Program-made: the position numbers and the translations under genes | In this document: positions 58,448-64,000 of the stretch, in pieces | How positions within the stretch are numbered: position 1 is the first letter of the stretch | How the letters are laid out: each line of letters starts with the position of its first letter | The notes under the pieces: generated by a model | What the model was told of the DNA's origin: nothing | The model's database searches: none | The model's input: the letters and a program-made list of their open reading frames with translations, nothing else | Origin: JASLCR01 sp964407405 | Lineage (GTDB): Bacteria > Patescibacteriota > Saccharimonadia > Saccharimonadales > Saccharimonadaceae | Direction of reading: 5' to 3' | Assembly (NCBI GenBank): GCA_964407405.1 | Contig: CAYOVH010000002.1 | Location: 186,001-250,000 of the forward strand | DNA: 64,000 nt

Positions 58448-58819
58448 CTATTTCTCCTTGCGAAGATCTTCGAGTGGCTCTGGCGGTGTGAGGTTAGTTT
58501 GTTCGATGGTTTGTTTTGGCGTGCCGTAGACTTGGTTAATCATACTATCGATCACTTTCCAGTCGCTGTTTTTTATAGCAGTCGCTAGCCGGCGTTCGAA
58601 TAATGGTTGTTCAGTGTCAGCGATAGCCTCGTCAAGCTCTGATTCTGATAGCTTCATCATCTGCTCTAACTTGAATCTTGGAGTGTCTTCTTTCTTCCAT
58701 GCACCGTTGTGCCTCCGCTCTGGGTACGCCTCAAATCCGGCTGGTGTAGGTACTCCGCCCTTGCCTACTGAGGGCTTCCGTTGCTTTGTAGGGTTTTTAT
58801 CCTCTTTCATATTTATCAT
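58448..58819 (-). CDS. Probable terminase small subunit
   Basis: About 123 residues, basic, proline-rich start (KQRKPSVGKGGVPTPAGFEAYPERRH), then helices (KLEQMMKLSESELDEAIADTEQPLFERRLATAI). It sits directly upstream of the large subunit. The start is either ATG 58819 or ATG 58810; leader element copy 1 overlaps both. Confidence 0.7.
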   Translation of the reverse strand: MINMKEDKNPTKQRKPSVGKGGVPTPAGFEAYPERRHNGAWKKEDTPRFKLEQMMKLSESELDEAIADTEQPLFERRLATAIKNSDWKVIDSMINQVYGTPKQTIEQTNLTPPEPLEDLRKEK

Positions 58820-58834
58820 TATGTAGAGGCTGAA
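58810..58834 (-). repeat. Recurrent phage leader element, copy 1
   Basis: Minus strand TTTCAGCCTCTACATAATGA, then the ATGs of the terminase small gene. Here CCTCT can pair with AGAGG inside the coding start. It follows a terminator directly. Confidence 0.8.
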
Positions 58835-58860
58835 AATAAAAACCGCCCATGAGGACGGTC
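58835..58860 (-). terminator. Terminator ahead of the structural operon
   Basis: Minus-strand stem ACCGTCC/GGGCGGT with loop TCAT, then TTTTATTTT. It ends the accessory block; the packaging/structural genes begin right behind it. Confidence 0.88.
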
Positions 58861-58879
58861 TGCGGAGGTTTTGGTTATG

Positions 58880-59239
58880 TTACTTTTTGAGTAGTTCAGG
58901 GTTTTGATAGATGTTGCCGATGACTTCTGCAGTTGAACCTTTGATATTGCCTACCTCAATATCCCCGTTCACGTCTCGTATATCGTTGATTTGAAGTATC
59001 GCTATATGGTCACCCGATTCATCTTCCCAAGGCTGCCTTAATATGTCACCCTCAAATATCTTCGTACCGTTTTTGTCGAGGAGGCCGGTGAATCTTAGTG
59101 TTTGTACGCCCTTGATATTGCCTACGAAGTCAAGCTCGTGGCTGTCCCACTGGTATAACTCTCCTTTAGAATCAATAAAGAAGTCGGTACGCATTTTTTT
59201 GCCGTCCCAGAATCTAAACTCTATAGGTCTGTTAGTCAT
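58880..59239 (-). CDS. YopX-family phage protein
   Basis: 119 residues from ATG 59239. It shows the YopX pattern: IEFRFWDGKKM at the start, then LRFTGLLDKNGTKIFEGDIL and the closing TAEVIGNIYQNPELLKK. YopX proteins are common in phages of Gram-positive bacteria; their function is unknown. The ATG overlaps the upstream stop. Confidence 0.9.
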   Translation of the reverse strand: MTNRPIEFRFWDGKKMRTDFFIDSKGELYQWDSHELDFVGNIKGVQTLRFTGLLDKNGTKIFEGDILRQPWEDESGDHIAILQINDIRDVNGDIEVGNIKGSTAEVIGNIYQNPELLKK

Positions 59240-59471
59240 TGCTTTGCTCCTTCTTCTCAATAGAATAGATGACCTGCATATTCATTACATCGCGGTTATC
59301 GATAGTGCGGGCTAGATTGTACTGCTTCAAGTCCTCGCCAACTGCGCTCATTTGTTCGCACACACGCCTAACGTACTCAGCAATAGCGTATTCATCAGCT
59401 TTTACGGCTGTCTTAATGATGTCTTTCGTGATTTCCTGCATTTCTGCTAAATCTTTTGCTGTCTTTGTCAT
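59232..59471 (-). CDS. Small helical phage protein, 79 residues
   Basis: All-helical and acidic (TAKDLAEMQEITKDIIKTAVKA; EYVRRVCEQMSAVGEDLKQY). No family recognised. Co-translated with the YopX gene. Confidence 0.6.
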   Translation of the reverse strand: MTKTAKDLAEMQEITKDIIKTAVKADEYAIAEYVRRVCEQMSAVGEDLKQYNLARTIDNRDVMNMQVIYSIEKKEQSND

Positions 59472-59480
59472 AAAGCGCCT

Positions 59481-60194
59481 CTAATCCTTTCCTCTATTAT
59501 AATACTCAACTACCCCATCCTGCATCTTTTTCTTCTCCCTATTAGCTTGCTTGCGAATACTCGGTAATACAGCTCGTGCATGGCTGTCGGGTCGTCTTAG
59601 GTATGTCGTGGTTGGTTTATCGCCCTTTACGAATCTAGCGCCATTTAATACGCAGTGTAGTAAGAAATCATAATTAGGTAGGTCCGAGTTCTTATATGGA
59701 TGTTTCACCCATAATTCTCTTTTAAAAGGTGAATGTGGAATAATAAATCCACCTCTTTCACCTCTCTGTAATGATTGAACCATTTCCTCTGGTGTTGGTG
59801 AGTAATGAGGTTCTAAAGATTGTCCTAGGCCGATTGTATACCACTGAGAACAAATATAATCATCACCATCCTTTGTGGCTCGTTTGAATGTTCTAATGGC
59901 ATCTGATTGTACTTTATCATCAATACTTACAAACCATATCCATTCATTTGAAGCCTTACCAATTGCGATATTCCTGAGATTGCCGAAGGTTGCTTTTTTC
60001 TTGTATTCATAAAAGCTCACATTAGGATACCATTCTTTAAATGCTTTGAGGTCTTGGCAATCATGGTTTTTACCCAGCATAATAATTATTTCTTTTGGTT
60101 TAGGCGTCATATTCGAGACAAAGGCTAGGAATTGACCTATGAATCGACCATATCCATCAAAAGCAATGCTCACTAGACTAATATCCATATTCAC
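59481..60194 (-). CDS. GT2-like glycosyltransferase (phage-encoded)
   Basis: About 235 residues; start GTG 60194 or ATG 60188. GT-A fold with ISLVSIAFDGYGRFIGQFLA, an EWIWFVSIDDKV DxD-like motif and an acceptor half (FKRELWVKHPYKNSDLPNYDFLLH). It overlaps the preceding transferase gene. Substrate unknown. Confidence 0.7.
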   Translation of the reverse strand: MNMDISLVSIAFDGYGRFIGQFLAFVSNMTPKPKEIIIMLGKNHDCQDLKAFKEWYPNVSFYEYKKKATFGNLRNIAIGKASNEWIWFVSIDDKVQSDAIRTFKRATKDGDDYICSQWYTIGLGQSLEPHYSPTPEEMVQSLQRGERGGFIIPHSPFKRELWVKHPYKNSDLPNYDFLLHCVLNGARFVKGDKPTTTYLRRPDSHARAVLPSIRKQANREKKKMQDGVVEYYNRGKD

Positions 60195-60795
60195 GACCTT
60201 TTGGTATTGTTTCTAATTTTATTCCTTTTTCATCTAGTAAGTAATCGTAGCCTCTTATCTGTGTTTTGGATTCGGGGTCTATTGATTTCAACCATTCAAC
60301 GCGTTTTTTACGATTCTCGGGGTCAATCATTTTCAAGTGATAGAGATTAATATCTAATGATACTTTTTTATATTCAGGGTTAATCGGCCATGTTTTGATG
60401 TTAAAATCCATTTCTTTCATCCGTTGGTCGGGGTAGACTGGATATAAACTATACCTATGTTTCTGACCCCATATACCGTCCACCCTATAAGAATCGGAGG
60501 TATATAACTCTCTGAAATTGACTCGATAAATAGTTTTACTTTTTAATTTGGTGATTTGTCTAAATATCTTTTCAGCATTTTTTTCAAAACGTTCATCTGG
60601 GTCTAATTCTAAAATCCAATCTGCGCCTTTACTAATCGCAATCTCTTTCATCGCTTGACGCATTTTAAGCTCATTGTAGGACTTATTAGAGTTGTCACAG
60701 GCTACAATATCATCTACCCATTTTAAGTTATCTAAAACAGCCTTTAAATGATGTTTGTCACGCTCACAATAAACGAACATTGCAACTATTTTCAT
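60178..60795 (-). CDS. GT2-family glycosyltransferase (phage-encoded)
   Basis: 205 residues. KIVAMFVYCERDKHHLKAVL, then KGADWILELDPDERF (the metal-binding DPDE) and a C-terminal region with YRVNFRELYTSD and KHRYSLYPVYPDQRM identify the GT2 family with an EDD-like motif, like LPS-core or anchor glycosyltransferases. It overlaps both neighbours (ATGA-type), so it belongs to one translation-coupled cassette. Confidence 0.82.
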   Translation of the reverse strand: MKIVAMFVYCERDKHHLKAVLDNLKWVDDIVACDNSNKSYNELKMRQAMKEIAISKGADWILELDPDERFEKNAEKIFRQITKLKSKTIYRVNFRELYTSDSYRVDGIWGQKHRYSLYPVYPDQRMKEMDFNIKTWPINPEYKKVSLDINLYHLKMIDPENRKKRVEWLKSIDPESKTQIRGYDYLLDEKGIKLETIPKGREYGY

Positions 60796-61415
60796 TCGAC
60801 CACCACTGTGTCAATTAAACGACGTTCTTTTGTGATGGGGTCTGGATGAGGGTAGCCTAATGCGATAGCCCCACAAAATAATGACTTATCCCATGGGCTA
60901 AATCGCTTATAGAAGTATTCTCTATCCTGCACTCTCACTTGAGGGTTTACAAATGCCGTATGTAGTCCTAAAGATGTTGCTACTAACATTGCGGTTTGAG
61001 CCATAACACCGGCATCCAGGTATGAATTGTAGTTAACCTCATCGCCGTTATCACCGCCTTTGTAAGCTTCTGGGTTGGCAAATAGCATTAGAACTGTCGG
61101 GGCGCGGTAAATCCAACCCGTGCCTCCCACTAAGAGGCCGTTTAAGAGGGCTTTGTCGTCTCTGTCCTGGATAATCTTTACTCGCACACCGAAGCGGTCG
61201 CATGAGCTAGGACAGTGCCTTAGACTATCTAGAATCATGTCGAGCGTTTCCTGTTCAACTTGCTTATCATCAAAACGCCGGTTGCTATGGCGCTCTTTAA
61301 CCAGAGTAATGAGTTCATCACGTTTGCCGCCTGGGTGTGTCTGATGAGCCAAGTATCTAGACTGAAATTCGTCTAACTTTACTTCCTTTATTTCTGCGCC
61401 AGTGCTACTTTTCAT
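60792..61415 (-). CDS. Nitroreductase-family flavoprotein (phage-encoded)
   Basis: 207 residues. The FMN-binding start VKERHSNRRFDDKQVEQETL, the SLRHCPSSCDRFGVRV and the C-terminal GLHTAFVNPQVRV plus ALGYPHPDPI are typical nitroreductase motifs. Family members reduce quinones, nitro groups or dehalogenate. Its presence in a prophage, between glycosyltransferases, is unusual. Confidence 0.88.
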   Translation of the reverse strand: MKSSTGAEIKEVKLDEFQSRYLAHQTHPGGKRDELITLVKERHSNRRFDDKQVEQETLDMILDSLRHCPSSCDRFGVRVKIIQDRDDKALLNGLLVGGTGWIYRAPTVLMLFANPEAYKGGDNGDEVNYNSYLDAGVMAQTAMLVATSLGLHTAFVNPQVRVQDREYFYKRFSPWDKSLFCGAIALGYPHPDPITKERRLIDTVVVE

Positions 61416-61614
61416 GAGTAAGACCCTCGACTATCTTTTTCAAATCTTCTGAATATTCTTTATCCATTTTTAGAAAATCTTTACGGACACGTTCAATGCC
61501 CATCTTTGTCATGGGGTTGCCACTTATCATCGCTGCATAACGTATAATCCCAGCATTATAATCAAGCGCTCGCTTAAGTAGTGCTAACATGAGAACCTGC
61601 TCATTATTTTTCAT
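61405..61614 (-). CDS. Small helical phage protein, 69 residues
   Basis: Charged helical protein (LMLALLKRALDYNAGIIRYA; IERVRKDFLKMDKEYSEDLK). It overlaps both neighbours by about 11 bases. No family recognised. Confidence 0.6.
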   Translation of the reverse strand: MKNNEQVLMLALLKRALDYNAGIIRYAAMISGNPMTKMGIERVRKDFLKMDKEYSEDLKKIVEGLTHEK

Positions 61615-62260
61615 AAATCGACCTCTCTAGGAACATGTCCCGTATTAGATTTCCTAAGCTATTAGTTTTGAAGGTCGCCTCGTAACTCGATGCAAATGCC
61701 CCTTTTGGTATCCAGTCCTTTTGCCGGACTTTCACATCTTTGGTTTTAGCGCCGCCCAATCTGCATAAATTACCGTACATTGAGAGTTTGTTGTACCCGT
61801 CTGGTATATCGAGTTCGAGCCACTTCTTTTTATTAACCACAAATGGCACATGAACCTCGTAGCACAGTGGTTTTTCGATACCCATTTCCTTTAACTTGGA
61901 GTTTGTTTTTTGCATACGATTGATGTAATAGTTGTATCGGTGTCCATACTTTTCTAGTATTTCTTCGTAGCTACCTCTATGAAAAATGGGTATGCGGTAA
62001 ACTGGTTTCATAAAGTACATATCGTCGTGCATCCAGATGAAGTTTTCTGATATTTCTGGAGTATTGCAAGCGATGTTTAATATATTATGGGTGTTTTTGG
62101 CTATGTCTGAGCCTTGGCGATAGGGTATGTGTGTGATGTTCTGTAGATTAGGCACATCGCCTATAACGAATACCTTACCGTGGCGGGCATGCTTAAGACT
62201 TCTCAATGCGTATATGAGTTCGTCTGAGTTGCTGCGGCGGTAAGGTATTACGATGTCCAT
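61604..62260 (-). CDS. Stealth/capsular glycosyltransferase-like protein (phage-encoded)
   Basis: 218 residues. IVIPYRRSNSDELIYALRSL and ENFIWMHDDMYFMKPV match conserved regions 1 and 2 of Stealth-type sugar-phosphate transferases, with the DD motif. These act in capsule-like polysaccharide assembly and phage relatives exist. The third glycan enzyme of the cassette. Confidence 0.72.
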   Translation of the reverse strand: MDIVIPYRRSNSDELIYALRSLKHARHGKVFVIGDVPNLQNITHIPYRQGSDIAKNTHNILNIACNTPEISENFIWMHDDMYFMKPVYRIPIFHRGSYEEILEKYGHRYNYYINRMQKTNSKLKEMGIEKPLCYEVHVPFVVNKKKWLELDIPDGYNKLSMYGNLCRLGGAKTKDVKVRQKDWIPKGAFASSYEATFKTNSLGNLIRDMFLERSIYEK

Positions 62261-62682
62261 CAGTTGACCTCTGGTGGCGTCCAGCCTCTCTTTTTCATGT
62301 TTTCTGACACGATGTCGTACGCAATACTGCCGTTCTTCATTTCAACAAAAAATAGTCTCAAATCAACTTCATTCTTTTTGATCTGTGGAGTGATTGAACG
62401 TTGTATTGCTTCCTCTACGGTATCTAAATACGTCTTTATGGATCTATCTATGTCTAGTTGACATAGGGCGGATGGATAGTCTTTATCGCAACGACCGCAC
62501 CAAATAAAGCCTTGATATTCGCTCCACTCCAAATATTCATCTTGTTCAAACTTACAGGCAGGACATATATACCCCAGCTCAAGTGGAGCATCAAAAATGA
62601 TAGTTCCTTCCGACAGATATTCGTCACGCCTGCCTACGAGCTTTTCTGCCCGCTCGTTAGTAGAGCACTGTTTAGTAGACAT
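62260..62682 (-). CDS. Zinc-ribbon phage protein, 140 residues
   Basis: Start at ATG 62682, which overlaps the upstream stop; a longer in-frame extension lies within the upstream gene and is rejected. A zinc ribbon (YICPACKFEQDEYLEWSEYQ then WCGRCDKDYPS) is followed by helices (IDRSIKTYLDTVEEAIQR). Possibly nucleic-acid binding; function unknown. Confidence 0.65.
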   Translation of the reverse strand: MSTKQCSTNERAEKLVGRRDEYLSEGTIIFDAPLELGYICPACKFEQDEYLEWSEYQGFIWCGRCDKDYPSALCQLDIDRSIKTYLDTVEEAIQRSITPQIKKNEVDLRLFFVEMKNGSIAYDIVSENMKKRGWTPPEVN

Positions 62683-63046
62683 AATAAATTCCCAACTCAA
62701 TAGGTGTAGCCCTGGCATGACTAAACTTCTCAAATAGCTTATCATCTTCTTCGATAGCTTTAATCTGCTCATTGAACCACTTTTGGACTTGGCGGTATTT
62801 GCTGTTTTTCGTGACCATTGTGAGTCCTTGAGTAACTCCTCGGATTGTTGCGGTACGATGGTATATATGTATCTCATCCTCACCCGCGGTTATGATAGCT
62901 TTGTGGTTCGTGTACTTATAGCCAGTCCCTAGCTGATGACGGTGGGTAAACTTAGCTTTATGGCGTGTCTGATAGACATAGAGGCTATCTATCTCCGGTG
63001 TCTTTTTGCTCACTGTGTTGCGGTTTGTTAGGTCTATTACGCTCAT
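62672..63046 (-). CDS. Hypothetical phage protein, 124 residues
   Basis: Beta-rich N-terminal part (SLYVYQTRHKAKFTHRHQLG; GEDEIHIYHRTATIRGVTQG), helical end. No family recognised. Start ATG overlaps the stop of the 30-residue gene upstream. Confidence 0.6.
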   Translation of the reverse strand: MSVIDLTNRNTVSKKTPEIDSLYVYQTRHKAKFTHRHQLGTGYKYTNHKAIITAGEDEIHIYHRTATIRGVTQGLTMVTKNSKYRQVQKWFNEQIKAIEEDDKLFEKFSHARATPIELGIYYVY

Positions 63047-63135
63047 AATAACTCCATAATAACCTTGATAATAATTGCAGCCATCACTGTTGCGACAACG
63101 CCAACGAGATATCCTTTGTGAAATTCTTTACTCAT
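63043..63135 (-). CDS. Single-TM small phage membrane protein, 30 residues
   Basis: ATG 63135 to TGA 63043: a short charged start (MSKEFHKGYL) and one hydrophobic helix with VVATVMAAIIIKVIMELL. It overlaps neighbouring genes on both sides (four-base overlaps), which argues for translation. Confidence 0.5.
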   Translation of the reverse strand: MSKEFHKGYLVGVVATVMAAIIIKVIMELL

Positions 63136-63359
63136 ACTTCCTCCAACCGCTCTAGTGGCTCATTTAAACTTAATGCTTGCTTACCGTTTACGATAAACGG
63201 TAGCGGTATTTCATATTGCTCAGCCTCAGCTTTCCACTCAGGGTTTCGAGTAACTCGGCGCTGTTCGATTTCAATGCCACGTTTTTGAGCATAGGCTTTG
63301 AGGTTACGCCATTGCTTCGCATGAGTACAGGGTAGACAAGTGCGGGTATAGACTATCAT
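63132..63359 (-). CDS. Glutaredoxin/thioredoxin-fold protein (phage-encoded)
   Basis: 75 residues. The active-site CLPC follows the first strand (MIVYTRTCLPCTHAKQW), and a cis-Pro-like PLPFIVNG and the C-terminal helix complete the fold. Such phage-encoded redoxins may serve ribonucleotide reductase or other reductive reactions. Confidence 0.82.
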   Translation of the reverse strand: MIVYTRTCLPCTHAKQWRNLKAYAQKRGIEIEQRRVTRNPEWKAEAEQYEIPLPFIVNGKQALSLNEPLERLEEV

Positions 63360-63541
63360 TTGTCGCCTCCCCTACTTTTAGTGTACTTTTTTATAAATTT
63401 CTTCTGAGAATTGCTGTCAACGACACCTATATAAAAATGACTAGGCAACACAAGCCTTAACAGCCACAATTTAAATATGTCAACAGTACCCACCTTGCTC
63501 GCTTTAGCTACATAAAATGCATACGGGCGTATATCCCTCAT
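63356..63541 (-). CDS. Hypothetical phage protein, 61 residues
   Basis: Basic protein with one moderately hydrophobic stretch (FKLWLLRLVLPSHFYIGVVD), Lys-rich end. Overlaps both neighbours by four bases. No family recognised. Confidence 0.5.
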   Translation of the reverse strand: MRDIRPYAFYVAKASKVGTVDIFKLWLLRLVLPSHFYIGVVDSNSQKKFIKKYTKSRGGDK

Positions 63542-63768
63542 AGCGCTCGCTCCAGTAATATCACGCTACCAATTACAGCCAAATACCCTAAAGTCCCTAT
63601 GCCAGCAAAATAGGCTATAGGTATCGCTATCCATACCGCCAAGCACACCGAACAGTCAGGCATACCGACTTTTCGCAGTTTTGAGAGTATGCCGAAGGGC
63701 CCGGGGTACTCAGCTAGCAAGGCTGCTAATCCGTATGTTCCTAGTATTCCAATAATAATTTCAATCAT
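63538..63768 (-). CDS. DUF1360-like small membrane protein
   Basis: 76 residues from ATG 63768. TM1 at about 3-17, a loop with GMPDCSVCLAVW, TM2 at about 38-50 and TM3 at about 55-72. The C-x-x-C-x-x-x-W region is typical of DUF1360 proteins found in phages and Gram-positive genomes. Function unknown. Confidence 0.7.
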   Translation of the reverse strand: MIEIIIGILGTYGLAALLAEYPGPFGILSKLRKVGMPDCSVCLAVWIAIPIAYFAGIGTLGYLAVIGSVILLERAL

Positions 63769-64000
63769 ATATGCCGCTCCAGTTTTGTTAGTACGAGCTC
63801 TAATCCGCACGTTTGGTTTCTATATCCCCCTGCTTTAAAGTCGCAGTATGATAGCAATTCTGGTAATGATCTCATCTCATTTCTCCTAATTAGTTCTCGT
63901 AGCCTCTCGAGTCGCTTTATATAGTTGCGGTGATCATATCGTATTAAGAATGTCTGGAGCCCTGTACAGACTATTGTCTTGTCATCAGTCAGAATAAAAG
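63765..64000 (-). CDS. Phage protein, N-terminus cut by window edge
   Basis: An open frame from the window edge (first full codon at 63998) to TGA 63765, 78 codons, with TDDKTIVCTGLQTFLIRYDH and a helical KRLERLRELIRR. An internal ATG at 63875 has an AGGAG site seven bases upstream and could start a 36-residue product. No family recognised. Confidence 0.5.
   Translation of the reverse strand, partial: FILTDDKTIVCTGLQTFLIRYDHRNYIKRLERLRELIRRNEMRSLPELLSYCDFKAGGYRNQTCGLELVLTKLERHI

Larger units (their letters stand above)
38171..64000. mobile_element. Siphovirus-like prophage (right end outside window)
   Basis: From just past tRNA-Thr(TGT) to the window edge there is a continuous set of phage genes: integrase, lysis, tail fibres, tape measure, tail tip, tail tube, connectors, protease-capsid, portal, terminase and accessory genes. 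Base composition is more AT-rich and genes use Shine-Dalgarno sites. The left boundary is placed between 38171 and 38314 by gene content; no direct repeat could be tested because the other end is not in the window. The tRNA 3' end points away from the phage, so integration into a tRNA 3' end is not supported. Confidence 0.88.

Noticed and set aside
1..64000. CRISPR array or Cas genes
   Set aside because: No regularly spaced repeats with unique spacers and no Cas-like proteins were seen; the eight leader elements are scattered over 17 kb and lie at gene starts.
1..64000. Alternative genetic code with TGA read as glycine, as in some CPR groups
   Set aside because: TGA ends many conserved genes at the expected place, for example dnaX, and no conserved gene contains internal TGA.

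Overview
The window is a compact, moderately AT-rich bacterial chromosome segment that reads cleanly with the standard code: TGA is used as a real stop, for example at the end of dnaX. Gene content and style suggest a Candidate Phyla Radiation (Patescibacteria) member, most likely Candidatus Saccharibacteria (TM7). The evidence is very short intergenic gaps, convergent genes that overlap at their stops, zinc-less RecR/DnaX/L33 variants, a GT4-GH57-GH15 alpha-glucan operon and a nucleotide-salvage cluster. The lineage is an inference, because no rRNA gene is present.

Host part (1 to about 38,170). Most genes lie on the minus strand. In order: two small membrane proteins, tRNA-Gln, a Gre factor, a two-component system, an HxlR regulator, an AI-2E family permease, cysS, a DHH phosphoesterase, a Nudix hydrolase, recR, ybaB, a GT39-like mannosyltransferase-type protein, dnaB and dnaX. 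Next come tdk, a second Nudix, rplL/rplJ, the tmk-dcd-HIT/folA-thyA cluster, rplA, an unrecognised structured RNA, rplK, two unknown genes, nusG and secE. These are followed by a GT2, an orphan sensor kinase, a YgjP-type metallopeptidase, an AAA ATPase, a PH-like protein, tRNA-Trp, the GT4/GH57/GH15 operon, rpmG, a broken GNAT gene, a RidA/Nudix trio and three tRNAs. At least thirteen genes have a -10 box, often of extended TGn type, only 6 to 8 bases upstream of the start codon, so their mRNAs should be leaderless.

Prophage part (about 38,171 to the right edge, incomplete). A siphovirus-like prophage of at least 26 kb begins next to the tRNA-Tyr/tRNA-Thr pair with a tyrosine recombinase. It continues with a lysis module, tail fibres, tape measure, tail tip, tail tube, connectors, a fused protease-capsid gene, head fibre, portal, terminase and an accessory block (glycosyltransferases, nitroreductase, thioredoxin-fold protein, small membrane proteins). 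Almost all of it is transcribed leftward.

The most striking part is at 41,332-42,106. A near-perfect 33-bp inverted repeat bounds a 775-bp segment holding two convergent tail-fibre C-termini: one in use on the minus strand, one silent on the plus strand. The repeat lies in the same reading frame in both, so inversion would swap the receptor-binding end of the fibre. Each repeat contains an 11-6-11 dyad typical of tyrosine-recombinase sites, and a tyrosine recombinase lies 2.1 kb away. Two further signals stand out. A roughly 27-bp element occurs eight times ahead of phage genes, with paired changes that keep a stem-loop. A rightward two-gene membrane-protein cassette sits behind a leader with mutually exclusive terminator and antiterminator stems.
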